A stretch of 64,000 bases of DNA. It comes from Rhynchosporium graminicola. Lineage: Eukaryota; Ascomycota; Leotiomycetes; Helotiales; Ploettnerulaceae. This document shows positions 23,227 through 34,658 of the stretch, in pieces; the first letter of the stretch is position 1, and every line of letters begins with the position of its first letter. The position numbers and the translations under genes are program-made. Below the pieces are notes generated by a model that did no database searches, was not told the DNA's origin, and saw only the letters and a program-made list of their open reading frames with translations. The DNA lies in contig FJUW01000015.1 in assembly GCA_900074885.1 (NCBI GenBank), forward strand, positions 415,906 through 479,905. The letters are read 5' to 3'.

Positions 23227-24746
23227 TCAGCCGAAACTTATCTTCTGCCTTGTCAAGTCTCTAAATACATCATCCAAGACTTTCCTCTTCCTCTTCGCTC
23301 CTTCATTCTCGTTGTCCTCGTCTCGCGTGAACAGACTCTCTTCGTCCTCGTCAAGCTCATCATCTTCAGCAGTCCGTGGTAGCCAAGCTCTGATGTTCCC
23401 ATCCGTATGTGAAGAGTAGAGTCCTCCTGCAAGGCCTCGCCATGTAAGAGCCGTAACTCTGCCTTTGATATTTCTTTCCCCAGTTCTAGACCTCACTGAT
23501 GCGTTTGTAGGGCCAGGCACTTTAAGTCTCTTTAAAAGTCGGCCTTCGTGAAGTTCGAAGACAACTATTTCTCTCTCGTTTGGAAAGAATAGGAGATCCT
23601 TCTTTGGTGGTGTTGTGCCAGGAGGACTAACGACCAATGGGAGGCTGGAGAGATGACAATTCTTCAATGTTGGTCCAAAGCTTGCAAGTGTGTTCGCTCC
23701 AGTTGCAGTATCCCAGACTCGGATTCGATCGTCATGTCCAGCGGAGATGATGTACGAGCCATCTCCAGTCCAGGCAAGGCCATTCACAGCTGCAGAGTGA
23801 GATTTACCTGAGTCTCTTGAGCGAGCACCTTTCCCCAGCCCATCGGTACCCACGGTACCAGTTGAGTCTTCCATGTCTAAAACGCCTAGTGCTCCTGAGC
23901 TTTTGCGAATATCCCATAAGCGAACAGTGCCATCTATGCTTCCACTTGCTAGAATATAGTCGATTGTTGGACTCCATGCCAAGCATAGCAAAGCACCATG
24001 ATGACCAGCTAAAGAATGGGTGCTTGAGCCAGAACGAAGATCAACAAGCCTCACAGCTGGATGTTGTGTAGCGCACGCAACTAACAGGTGGCTTGCTATT
24101 GGGGAGAGTGCGTGAGTATAAACTATTGAGTTGAGGTCGAAGTCTCCGGAGACTGCCAGTGTGTCTGCTGAGTAGATCTTCAAGTGGTGATCATATGAGC
24201 TCGACAAGAAAGCTCCAGAGTCAAAAGGAAAGAAGTTCAGTTGTGTGATGCCAAATTTGTGAGTCAAAGACGTCCTAATGCTGTGAGAGAGAGTTCAAGC
24301 TATTGATGTGGCTTTAAGGCTTACTTTGGGACAACACTCGAGGGCTTAAAGGTATGCTTTGCTCCTGGGTCATTTTCATCTAGATCCCATACTTTTATAG
24401 CGGATTCTGCACCTCCCGAGAGAAGACTTATGAGTCAGTAAGTGAGTAAAGATTTGAAGTATTGCAAATCTTACAGTCTGTTGTCGACATCTATAGCTAA
24501 GCTATTTACTCCTGACTGGTGAGCCCATATCTTGGACTCGGTACCTTCCGTTACTGCCACAGGGCGAGCTATGGGTCCAAAAGTGTCTTCCTCGTCCTCG
24601 TCTACGAGGACTGCTTCTTTCTCCCCACCGTTGAACCGCAGCCTTGGAGCTGGTTGGACTGAATGGATGCGATGAGACGTTTGATGACGAGCAAAGGCTT
24701 GTGGGCCTAGAATGCCCGTTGATCGATCAAAAAGCAACTGATTCAT
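23227..24746 (-). CDS. CSA/ERCC8 (Rad28)-like WD40 protein
   Basis: Exons 24475-24746, 24325-24426 and 23227-24280 (introns 48 and 44 nt) give 475 aa. It reads as a WD40 beta-propeller: SGGAESAIKVWDLD, SSSYDHHLKIYSAD, VRLVDLRSG, GSIDGTVRLWDIRKS, SAGHDDRIRVWDTATG and SSHTDGNIRAWLP are recognisable blades. The WDIR at about 247-250 is the WDxR motif that DCAF proteins use to bind DDB1. The N-terminus MNQLLFDRSTGILGP is the part I associate with fungal CSA homologues. In animals CSA recruits a CUL4-DDB1 ligase to RNA polymerase II stalled at DNA damage; the same role here is inferred from family. An acidic then basic C-terminal tail (DDELDEDEES, KRKRKV) may include a nuclear signal. Another DCAF-type WD40 protein cannot be excluded. 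Confidence 0.85.
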
Positions 24747-24941
24747 GCATCTGTTTTTACCAGTTAAGTTTTGATAGAAGGCAGTTGATGATGAGTCGGG
24801 GTTATATTATATTGTAAGTACTGTAGGGCTGGCAAGGCGTGGTGGCGGGCGAGGCTGACATGTAAGGCCACTAAAACTTGGTTGCATGTCGTCTTTATGC
24901 ACTTTCACCAATGTCGCAATACCACCATTCATCCATCCAGC
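24747..24941. promoter_or_regulatory. Shared divergent promoter
   Basis: Only 195 bp separate the start codons of the CSA-like gene (-) and the small gene at 24942 (+), so both core promoters and leaders must lie here. I see no unambiguous TATA box. Inferred from spacing alone. Confidence 0.5.
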
Positions 24942-25582
24942 ATGACTTCGAGACAATTTGCAGAAGGCGCGTTCCTGTATCCGGAGTCTTCACCAGACCC
25001 GTTAGCCGGAGATGAGAAAATACAAAATCACAGGCATCCCACAGTTTACGATGCAGTCGCAGGTAGGCACATCCTTTCCGCAACTTACAGTATTTCGATT
25101 GATTCGTTACAGGTCGCATATCACTTGCAGGATTCATTCCGAAGCAAGTCATTGTAGCCTCAACCCGAGATACTGTTTCATCCTCTACGTCTGCGATTGC
25201 GCCAGAAGCTGTCCTATTTCGGGGCAAGAATGCCCCCACCAGATATGCCGAATCCGATATATACTTCACGAATGAGAGGAAATCCACAAAGGATCTGCCT
25301 GAGTCGGACATTCTCAAGGCATTGCATTGCTATACTTCTGAATTTTACTCACGAGCTACGGCAGATGGTGGAAGCGGTGATTGGAAGAGCTTGGACGAGA
25401 CAGCTTTGATTGCATTAGGAATACTTCTGGAAGAAGCATCATTAGCAAGTCTGGGCAATACTGGAGACCTTGCATTCACAGAAGGAGAACGGTCGTTCGA
25501 TGACCCCAAGAAAAATAATAATCGCGAGCTGCGGCGACTCAGTAAAAGACCTGCCAAAAAGCAACGTCTTGCCCCGCGCTGA
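24942..25582 (+). CDS. Small conserved-looking protein, possibly Rrn10-like
   Basis: Exons 24942-25062 and 25113-25582 with a 50-nt intron (GTAGGC...ACAG) give 196 aa. The frame crosses the junction as DAVAG/RISLAGFIP. Residues about 90-150 form a compact helical segment (DLPESDILKALHCYTSEFYS, then TALIALGILLEEASLASLG). The C-terminus is strongly basic (RELRRLSKRPAKKQR), consistent with nuclear entry or nucleic-acid binding. The helical core reminds me of UAF subunit Rrn10 of RNA polymerase I initiation, but this comes from memory of a pattern and needs a profile search. No catalytic motif is visible. It is divergent from the CSA-like gene across 195 bp. Confidence 0.75.
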
Positions 25583-28564
25583 GGAAGGTCGGATTTACTT
25601 TTTCGTCTCGCTTTCATAGTCCATGACAGCGGCAAAAGGCAAGCATCTTGCCTGCGAGTCTTGCTGAATCCGGGGAATCTGATTCTAGGACTCCATGCCT
25701 TCTTTTCCAAGTCGGTGAGAGCAGGCGCACTTAATGAAGGCTTCCTTTTTTCGAGGGGCGTTGAGCCAAAAGGAATTTCCCCTGGGGAAGATCGAGCCTT
25801 ATAATGTTAGACTGCTCGCAGTGAATGGTTACATCGGTTTTTTGTGCTTTTTCGTTCGCCACTGCCATATTTTCCACATTTCTCATCTGATGTGTCCGTT
25901 CTCACAATATGCCACCCATGTTGAGATTTTGGTGGCTTTCCGCTCTCGGCTCTCTCAAACGTCAAACTCGAGGATTACATATGAAGCTTACCAATACTCC
26001 TTGCTCCAATCTATGGCAACGTTTATAGCAACGAATTCGGAAAAACGTATGAGAATCACCCACCAGTTACGCATGAGAGCAACTCCATGAACTCAATGTC
26101 AAAGTCGCCACAATATGGCCGTATATGAATATCATGAAGTGCCATTATACCGAAATACCCTGCACCGCATCATGATCAGTGTGGCCCACGTGGAAATAGT
26201 TGAAGCAGCTCCAGAAGCAGTCTATTTAGCTCCTTAGAGAGGCAAAGCCTTTGGTCTACCTCGCAAGCAGGGACACGGACCGGCATGCCATTGATTTTAT
26301 CCACTCCATCTGAAGCCATGATCGGCGATAAGTCTCTGTTTGAGATTGTCAGATGATTGTGAGATGGATGCCCAAGCGGAGAATTGTGTTTATGGCAATG
26401 GTCAAGCCCGTCGGGAGCGATTCCCGATCCATTTTACAGAAGCCGGACAACAGCTGAGATCCGAACCGATTCTGCGTGTCAACAATCGTCTGTGTGATCT
26501 GGGCTCCAAAGAACGACATGTCATATTCCTTGATGCGGGTGGGTTGAATGGACGGAGGGAAAAACCGGCTGATATGCCACACTATTACTCATTGTTCTGA
26601 CATCGACTTGTTTGGAGAGATGGGAGGTGTAATGCCGTCTTCTCCGGACAGCAGATTGAGGGAGATCGACGCTTTAATCTGACTGAAGCTGCACCGTGTA
26701 ATGTACGATGTGCAGCCTTACCGGTTTGGCTTTTCGGTCAATATAGCTTGGAACGATGGATCATGAAATCCTGGTAACTTCTTTCCAATAGGGGTGGCCC
26801 TACGATGGAGCACTGGAATCACTAAATTGGAAGCATCTATCAGTACCAGTAAGTCAGTAGCTCAGTTCGCCATGGCGGTGTTGATGTCTCTTGTAGCCAT
26901 TGTTTGCTAGACACATCAAGTCTCAGCCTTGCGCTGATTAACTACAAAGCGGTCACACTTGCCGGTGCCACGAAGTGAGGGGGTCGTATTGCGGTGAAGC
27001 AAATCCTCCGTGGGCCGATGATTACTATTAGGACTGTGGAGTGGGGTTTGATACAGATAGCGGTAGTTCAGTCCCTCAATCGCGATTTTCAGCGAGTCAG
27101 AAGCGCCTCGATGTCAGGAAACAGCCCAAATCGCGACTCGAGCTGCATTTGATATCGAGTATCGAGTTGTACCGTCTCTTTGAAGACTTGGTCAAATATA
27201 CCCGCTACTACTCCAGATTCGATTTCGTTCCAAATGTTCACGAGCCGCTGACCAGCTGGCTATCTAGCAGCGGTGAGAAGCATGTTGAAAGCCGCCTAGA
27301 GGGCGTTAAGAAAAGGAAAGAGAGATAGAGCCAGATCATTGCGTGATAAATTTTCCCTAACGACATGCTAGGGAGTAGTTATTGTTACGCCGAATTGACC
27401 ACGAGCGAGCACGAGGTAACTTCTTGTTTTGCTTTTGTCGGATTCGAGATGTTGCCGTCAACGATCAGCTGCACGAAGATTCAATTCGATCTGTCGGCTA
27501 TCACTCGCGAAAGCTGGGTACAGTTTCCGCACTTTCTAGCTGCTGCCGCCCTTGCACGGTCGCAGCGTGAATCCTTGTTAGCCACGCTTCTCCATGATCT
27601 CGCTGGTTCCAGGAACAAAACCTGCATGATTGGATATTCCTTGGCCCTCCGTAAGAAGCTCGAGCTAGTAATTTCTTTAGATTTCGACGATAGATCTGCC
27701 AAAGTCCGCGCTCCGTACCCGAGAATTGCAAGTACTCATGATATATTTTCTCTGAGACGGATTCCGTTTATTATGAAAACCTTAAAAGTTCAGAGGAGAG
27801 GCTATCATTTCACCGCGAGGCTGAACTTTAAAGGAGACACAGGCTGTAACGCCTTGTCATACAAACCCTGAATTATCTCTCCAGCTGAATACGAGGGGCA
27901 GCCTCGGGAAAGCAAATTGCACGAATCTCGGATTTCTCTTTTTAGCAAGGCGTGCCGATCTAGACTTGAGGCGATTGATCTCCTAACGTCCTGAACATCA
28001 GTGGATAGACGGAGATTCCCCCCCTGTATCGACAAACTTGACATTTGTACCCTTACTTCGTAAAGTAGGTAGTCATCAAACGCGAAGCAGCTACGCGTAG
28101 GTACACTGTTCTTCGGAGATCTTTCTTTTCCTTTTATCCGTTCATTATGGCTGGCTGGCTGGCTGGCTTTACCACACCGAACACAGCCAGCCTGGGAGTT
28201 ACGTCCCCGAGCCACATCGTCTGTAAATCAATGCCGTACGAGGCTTGTAGTCCCTTACAGTAACGTACGAAGCATCACTGCGCGACCGCTCGCTGAACAG
28301 GCACCCCAATTTTCCCGGCTCTAACTGCAGGTGCTTGCTTATAACTGCTCCGTGGGTTACGTGGGTACCGTGGGAACGGTACGGTACTGGCTATTATCTG
28401 ATGGGGACAATCTGGATTCATACAGCCTGCAGTGCGTTGCGATTCAAAGCACAGGGCGCAGAAGCTCTGAAGAAGCCATACTCCAGAAGCCAAAAGCCAC
28501 AACAGTTAAAATGGTCAAGTCATGCTTCTACTCATCATTACCGATGGACGATACGGGAAGAAGT
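25583..28564. other. 3 kb spacer up to the transposon block
   Basis: No supported gene. Open frames at 27041-27328 and 27365-27871 (+) have no domain, and both overlap frames on the other strand. A short GGCT tandem (about four units) lies near 28148-28165. CpA and TpG are present at normal levels, so RIP has not spread here visibly. The spacer ends abruptly at the first LTR at 28565. Confidence 0.45.
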
Positions 28565-28742
28565 TGTTGCGAGGATATGGGTCTTGGCATGGATCAGGTG
28601 ACTGTAGTCACGTGCATGGTCCGTGCGGATATTCCTAGATAATATCTTCTGTCGACTCTCCATAGTAATTAGTACTGAAATGCAACTAATATCATTCAAC
28701 TACTCTATGCCTTACTCTGAAGATCAACGTAACCTTGCGATA
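28565..28742 (+). repeat. LTR of copia family E (copy 1)
   Basis: 178 bp, beginning TGTTGCGAGG and ending GCGATA; the terminal CA appears RIP-mutated to TA. The same LTR occurs at 31632-31809 and 53324-53501. The first 60-70 bp keep many CpA and TpG dinucleotides and a CACGTG at 28609-28614. Confidence 0.92.
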
Positions 28743-28756
28743 GGTTATGAGCCCCG
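28743..28756 (+). other. Primer binding site, half-tRNA type
   Basis: GGTTATGAGCCCCG lies directly after the LTR. Its first 12 bases are the reverse complement of GGGCTCATAACC, the anticodon stem-loop of initiator tRNA-Met. This matches the half-tRNA priming known for Drosophila copia rather than 3'-end priming. In E2 the site is GGTTATAAGCCCC, with one RIP-type change. Confidence 0.75.
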
Positions 28757-30415
28757 TAGAGTAGTACTTAAAGAAGCAGTAGTACTATGATTCTTGACAG
28801 TAAGCGTCGAACTATTTCTTAGTACTAAGGGTAGAGATTTAAGTTGCGAGCTTCCGATCAAGGTATAGTATACGCGTATAGTCAGTCAAACTAGCGCGTC
28901 TTTCTATAGTAAATACAGTCGCGCAGAGTACTAGTGGAGAGAGTTCTTCAGCTGTCGCACCTACGCTACTATTATTAGAAGAAGTCGAAGAAGTGTACTC
29001 CGATAACTCTAGCTCTATTGAAGAGTCTTTAGAGTCTTTAATACTATATATAAGCCGTATAGTACTTAATACTCGTACTCGTATAGTAATCAAAGTCGAC
29101 GATTCCGAAATTATTACATCTCGAGGTGCAGAGTCTTCCGCGCTAGCGCCGGAACCTACCTAAGTCCCTAGGACTTAAAATATACCCGATTTACCCCCTG
29201 CAGACGCTAAATCGACGTCCTAGGACTATCCAGAGGATCCGGAAGACCCGGAATCGGAACCTATCACTACGACTACGCTAGAGCCGTATAAACGCAAGAA
29301 GATAAGTAGCTCTACCTCCTTAAACTTAGCAGATAGCTATAAGCTTAAGGGAGGAGAGAACTATACGGAATAGAGAGATAAGGTACTAAATATTACTAAA
29401 ACTAATAGAATTAGTAAGTTTCTTAACGTTAAATCGCGTAACCACGTGCCTAAAGAGGTAGACGAATAGGACGACGAGGTCGACGATAAAGCCCTTAAGA
29501 AGTAGCAAGATTAGGAGTCTAGAGAGAGTTAAATGAAGCTAGTAATCACGCTGAATTATAAGGCCGGACCTCTCGCGTATATAACTAGTAAAACTACTGC
29601 ATTAGATATATAGGAGGCCTTATAGGCGTAATACGAAGGAGGTAGTAATATACTAGTATATAACGCTATATAAGATTATATTAAGCTCTAGTATAACGAT
29701 TTCAACTCCTTAGAGAAGTTTATTATCGCTTTTAAGCTCTTAATTAATAAATTAAAGACTTTAATAATAGCTCTACCTCCGGTATAGTATCTAATCATAT
29801 TTATTACTATAGTTTCAGAGAAGTAGCTTATATAAGCTGAAAGATAATATTCTCTCTTAAGAGTTTCTTCTATTAATAACTTAGAGACGAATAAGAAGGC
29901 TAACTTAGGAGTGACTTTAGTTAGTTTGATCGAAGATATTACTAACGAGGCAAGAGCGAGTGACTCTACCGGAAAGATAGCAGGTTAAGCTCTATACAGT
30001 AATAAGTCTGTATCTAATTCCAAGAAAGGAAGCAGCGGAGGAGCTACTAAGCCGGCTAGTAAAGATTAAACTAGGCCGACTTATAAGTACTATAAACAGA
30101 TGTCGCTAAAGTATACTCTAGAGAACTGTTTTGTTATTAATAAGCGGAAGAAGAAGGAGTTTAAGGAGAAGTCTGAAAAGAAGTAGATTCTGTATACCGA
30201 GTAGTTAAAGAAGAAGGAGGGAGAGAGTAAGACTAATAAGACTAATAAGAAGAAGACTAGTAGTAGAAAGAAGAAGGAGAAGGATAACGATTCCGACGAT
30301 AGTAGCATCTTCGGCGTAGCCCTTTTACCGTGTTTCCCTACTATTACGGCTTCTATAGCTATATTCTCTTACTATAATAAGTCACGATAGCTCTTCGATA
30401 CCGGCGCTACGGAGC

Positions 30416-30416
30416 N
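30416..30416. other. Ambiguous base at an element junction
   Basis: The only N noticed in the window sits exactly where copia E1 sequence ends and inverted gypsy A3 sequence begins. The junction may be a real truncation or an assembly join. Confidence 0.9.
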
Positions 30417-31390
30417 TATACTTCCTAGAGTTTTAGAGAGTAGTCGATTCTATTAGAGAGCTTATTTAGAAGGTTTAGTATCTTCTCTATACGCGTAGTA
30501 TATAATATTAATAATATTCCTCCGGTAGATTATTCTTAATAACAATTATTAGGCGTAGGAGTAGCGTTATCTTCTTTAATTAATAGTAGTAGTATTATAC
30601 GCGATTAAACGTTATTAAACGATATAGACTTAGTAGAGCGCTAAGTAGTTAACTAGCGTAGTTCTAGGAACTCGTCCTATAACTAGTATAGTTCTAAAGA
30701 TAAGTAAGCGTTTAATTATCTCTCCTCCGCGAGCTTCCTTTCTGCCTCTTATAGCTAGTAAGCGCGGTCTTCCTATGAGTTACTTATAGTTACTATTAAT
30801 ATAAGGGTATTATCAGGGAGGTTTAGCGACTTAGTAAGTTTATTAATTATAGTAGGAGTTAGGGAGCTTAACTCGGACGAGGCGTTATCGTAAGTACTCT
30901 CTACTATAGAGAGAGGTAAGTTACAGCGAGTATTACGAGTCGCTAAAGAATAGGAAGTAGAGGGAGTCGGAGAACTAGTAGTCGATTTATCGGACTTAGG
31001 GTACTTCAGTTTAGGTACTATTCTTCAAGTTTATACTTAGTATAAGCCTTCTCTATATAGCGTAGTCTCCTGCGTTTAGTAGCTCTAGGTATAAAAGTAT
31101 AATATAAGTAGATATTTACTATCTTCCTAGATATAAGTAAAAGAGTTATAGATAATATAACGCTTACTCTAGAAAGGTCTTAAAACTACCTAAGTAATAA
31201 GACCTTATATTACTATGAATATAAAGTAGTAAGAATCACTTGAGAATCTATAACTAAGGAGTGAAGAAGTAGAGAGAGAATAGAAGTATATATATAAAAA
31301 GGGGCCCCTAAACTCTACTCGTGTAATCTCGCTTAGCAGTAAGTGTTTCTACTAATAGGGAGAGACCTCCAAACCTGACCAGTCGTCATA
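30417..31390 (-). mobile_element. Gypsy element A3, truncated 5' part
   Basis: Bases from about 30420 onward repeat 63691-64000 almost exactly (the 5' gag region of element A2), in the same minus orientation, and continue into an A-family LTR at 31156-31390. All of pol is missing. It is heavily RIP-mutated. Confidence 0.85.
31156..31390 (-). repeat. LTR of gypsy family A (copy in A3)
   Basis: 235 bp matching, in reverse, the LTRs at 37188-37420 and 51416-51649. It contains the shared GGGGCCCCT box and the direct repeat of AAGACC near its ends. Confidence 0.88.
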
Positions 31391-31455
31391 CCTGTGAACT
31401 TGGGCCCTAGTATCTATTCTTCTTCTCATATGATATTCAGGTGAGCTGTCGTCAC
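31391..31455 (-). repeat. Fragment of a C'-type LTR
   Basis: Reverse complement of the 5' part of the solo LTR at 55299-55569 (TGTGACGACAGCTCACC...). It is cut by the A3 LTR. Confidence 0.7.
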
Positions 31456-31631
31456 ATAAGGGCAGGCTAATCTCTATTACTATATATCTCATACTCTGAT
31501 TACTTATGAACTCGGCCTTAGGATATAGTTAGACGAAACGATAGGAAGAATTATTAAAGAAGCACGTGATTACTCCTTAGTAGAACTATTATACCTAGAG
31601 CTTATTACTACTAGAGAGTTCGATTAGTTAA

Positions 31632-31809
31632 TGTTGCGAGGATATGGGTCTTGGCATGGATCAGGTGACTGTAGTCACGTGCATGGTCCGTGCGGATATT
31701 CCTAGATAATATCTTCTGTTGACTCTCCATAGTAATTAGTACTGTAATGCAACTAATATCATTCAACTACTCTATGCCTTACTCTGAAGATTAACGTAAC
31801 CTTACTATA
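31632..31809 (+). repeat. 5' LTR of E2
   Basis: 178 bp, nearly identical to 28565-28742. It contains CACGTG at 31676-31681. Preceded by GTTAA (31627-31631). Confidence 0.93.
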
Positions 31810-32149
31810 GGTTATAAGCCCCGATAGCTAGATTTAGAGTAGTACTTAAAGAAGTAATAGTACTATGATTCTTAATAGTAAGCGTCGAACTGTTTCTTAG
31901 TACTAAAATGGTAGAGATTCAAGTTGCGAGCTTCCGATTAAGGTATAGTATACGCGTATAGTTTAGTTAAACTAGCGCGTCTTTCTATAGTAAATATAGT
32001 CGCGCAGAGTGCTAGTAGAGAGAGTTCTTCAGCTATCGCACTTATGCTACTATTATTAGAAGAAGTCGAAGAAGTATACTCTAATAACTCTAGCTCTCTT
32101 AAAGAGTCTTTACTATAAGCAAGCCGTATAATACTTAATACTCGTACTC

Positions 32150-34456
32150 GTATAGTAGTTAAAGTCGACGATTCCGAAATTATCGCATCTCGAGGTGCAG
32201 AGTTTTCCGCGCTAGCGCCGGAAGCTACTATCCAAGTCCCTAGGACTCAAATTATACCCGATTTACCCCCTGCAGACGCTAAATCGATATCCTAGGACTA
32301 TCTAGAGGATCCGGAAGACTCGGAATCGGAACTTATTACTGCGACTACGCTAGAGCTATATAAACGTAAGAAGATAAGTAGCTCTACCTCCTTAAACTTA
32401 GCAGATAGCTATAAGCTTAAGAGAGGAGAGAACTATACGGAATAGAGAGATAAGGTACTGAATATTACTAAAACTAATAGAATTAGCAAGTTTCTTAACG
32501 TTAAATCGCGTGACTATATGCCTAAAGAGGTAGACGAATAAGACGACAAGATCGATAATAAAGCCCTTAAGAAGTAGTAAGATTAAGAGTCTAGAGAGAG
32601 TCAAATAAAGCTAGTAATCACGTTGAATTATAAGGCCGGACCTCTCGCGTATATAACTAGTAAAACTACTATATTAGATATATAGGAGGCCTTATAGGCG
32701 CAGTACGAAGGAGGTAGTAATATACTAGTATATAACGCTATATAAGATTACGTCAAGCTCTAGTATAACGATTTTAACTCCCTAGAGAAGTTTATTATCG
32801 CTTTTAAGCTCTTAATTATCAAATTAGAGATTTTAATAATAGCTCTACCTCCGGTATAGTATCTAATTATATTTATTACCGTAGTTTCAGAGAAGTAGCT
32901 TATATAGGCTAAAAGATAACATTCTCTCTTAAGAGTTTCTTCTAGTAATAACCCAGATACGACTAAGAAGGCTAAATCAGGAGTAACTTTAGTCAGTTTA
33001 ATTAAAGATATTACTAACGAGGTAAGAGCGAGTAACTCTACTGGAAAGATAGCAAGTTAAGCTCTATATAGTAATAAGTCTATACCTAAGAAAAGAAGCG
33101 GCGGAGGAGCTACTAAGCTGGCTAGTAAAGATTAAACTAGGCCGACTTATAAGTACTGCAAATAGATATCGCTAAAGTATACTCTAGAGAACTGTTTTAT
33201 TATTAATAAGCAGAAGAAGAAGGAGTTTAAGGAGAAGTCTAGAAAGAAGTAGATCCCGTATACCGAGTAGTTGAAGAAGAAGGAGGGAGAGAGTAAGACT
33301 AATAAGACTAATAAGAAGAAGACTAGTAGTAGAAAGAAGAAGGATAATAATTCTGACGATAGTAGTATCTTCGGCGTAGCCCTTTTACTATATTTCCTTA
33401 TTATTACGGCTTCTATAGCTATATTCTCTTACCATAATAAGTCACGATAGCTCTTCGATACCGGCGCTATAGAATATATATCTAACGACCTTTCTAAGTT
33501 TACCTTATATACGCTAAGAGACGATTTACAATATATACTTACTATTAATAGGCTATTACGCCCTACCGGAATTAGAAGTTATACGATTAAGGCGATAAAG
33601 ACCGATAGTATAGTACGCATATTAGAGTGCTATAATATACTATATATCTCGTAGTCTCTAGTCTGCTTATACTCCGGTTCTAAATTAAACAAATTAGGAG
33701 GTTATTTATATAGTTCTATTCTTTATACGTCTAAGGAGAAGAAGATCTATATAATTAATAAGGATCTATTTATTATTAAGGAGACCTCTGGCGCAGGGTA
33801 CGCTAGCCTTCCGGGTTTAAGCTTACCTGCAGCAATAGAGTAAGCTATAGTCGATATAGAGCTTTAGTATAGACGTATATATCACGCTAGCTTTAACGTA
33901 GTACGACGCACTTAATCTATAGTTACTAATATAAAGTTTATAGAGCTTAAGACTAGTAGAACTCGCCTTTATATACTATATAAGAAAGGCTGACCTATTC
34001 GGAAGGTTAATAAAGTGTTAGCATATGCACGACCTGCTAGATCAATAGATGAAATCTATATAGATATAGTATACCTTAAACCTAAGGCTCTGAATAGTTA
34101 CTCTTACGCCTCTATCTTCTTATGCGCCTATTCGACTGGAAAGTAGGCCTTTACTTACGCTAAGAAGTCGGATGTATACCTAGCTAATTAAAAGCTAATT
34201 AAGTTAGCCGAAATATAGTATTACTATAAAATTAAGGTATAGAGATATAACAGGGGTAAGGAGTACTCTCCCTCTTAGATAAAAGAGCTTACTAACTACT
34301 TTAGAATACTACTAAAGGAGTCTACTTCGTATACTCTAGAGTAAGATAGAAGAGCTAAACGCTTTATACGTACGATTATCGAGAAAGTATATATAGTTAT
34401 AATAGATCAGAATATACTTAACTATATATAGCCGGAAATTCTACTCGCCTGCATAT
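32150..34456 (+). pseudogene. E2 gag-protease-integrase, RIP-inactivated
   Basis: Gag ends in a Lys/Glu-rich tract and a damaged CCHC knuckle (about 33150-33195, ending TLENC). Protease LFDTGA lies at about 33445-33470. Integrase shows a degraded zinc region near 33880-33910 (HASFNVVRRT retained) and a catalytic core beginning IDEIYIDIVYLKP near 34050. Many in-frame TAG/TAA codons sit where Gln or Trp is expected. Interrupted at 34457 by C1. Confidence 0.8.
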
Positions 34457-34658
34457 TATAACGACACAAGACTCAAGGCGGTATATAAGCAAGAATAAAC
34501 AAGTAGGGAGGCTAAGAGCGATCTTATATAGTCTGGTACGAAGGAAACAGAAAGATATAGAGCTCTGAAGGAGTCTGCACCTTCTATATATATAAGGAGG
34601 GTATGCCTAAGGCACCGATACTAGCCCGTATCTGCCACGTATACTATGCGCTATCATA
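34457..34658 (-). repeat. 3' LTR of C1
   Basis: 202 bp, ending (on the plus strand) GCTATCATA, where the other LTR has GCTGTCACA. The changes are of RIP type. Confidence 0.87.

Larger units (their letters stand above)
28565..30415 (+). mobile_element. Copia element E1, truncated
   Basis: Five-prime LTR (28565-28742), primer site, gag and the first codons of protease (LFDTGAT near 30390), all closely matching 31632-33470 of E2. The frame is full of TAG/TAA where CAG, CAA or TGG is expected, and CpA and TpG are nearly absent. The gag zinc knuckle near 30090-30130 keeps the ending TLENC but has Tyr where Cys and His should be, the change expected from CpA to TpA. It stops abruptly at an N (30416), beyond which sequence of another element begins in the opposite orientation. 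No 3' LTR or target duplication can be paired. Confidence 0.88.

Noticed and set aside
27041..27871. Two consecutive plus-strand frames (95 and 168 aa) as one gene
   Set aside because: No recognisable motif, antisense frames of similar quality, and no convincing intron joining them.
30090..30308. Hydrophobic minus-strand 72-aa frame as a membrane peptide
   Set aside because: It is the antisense of the Lys-rich gag tail of element E1.
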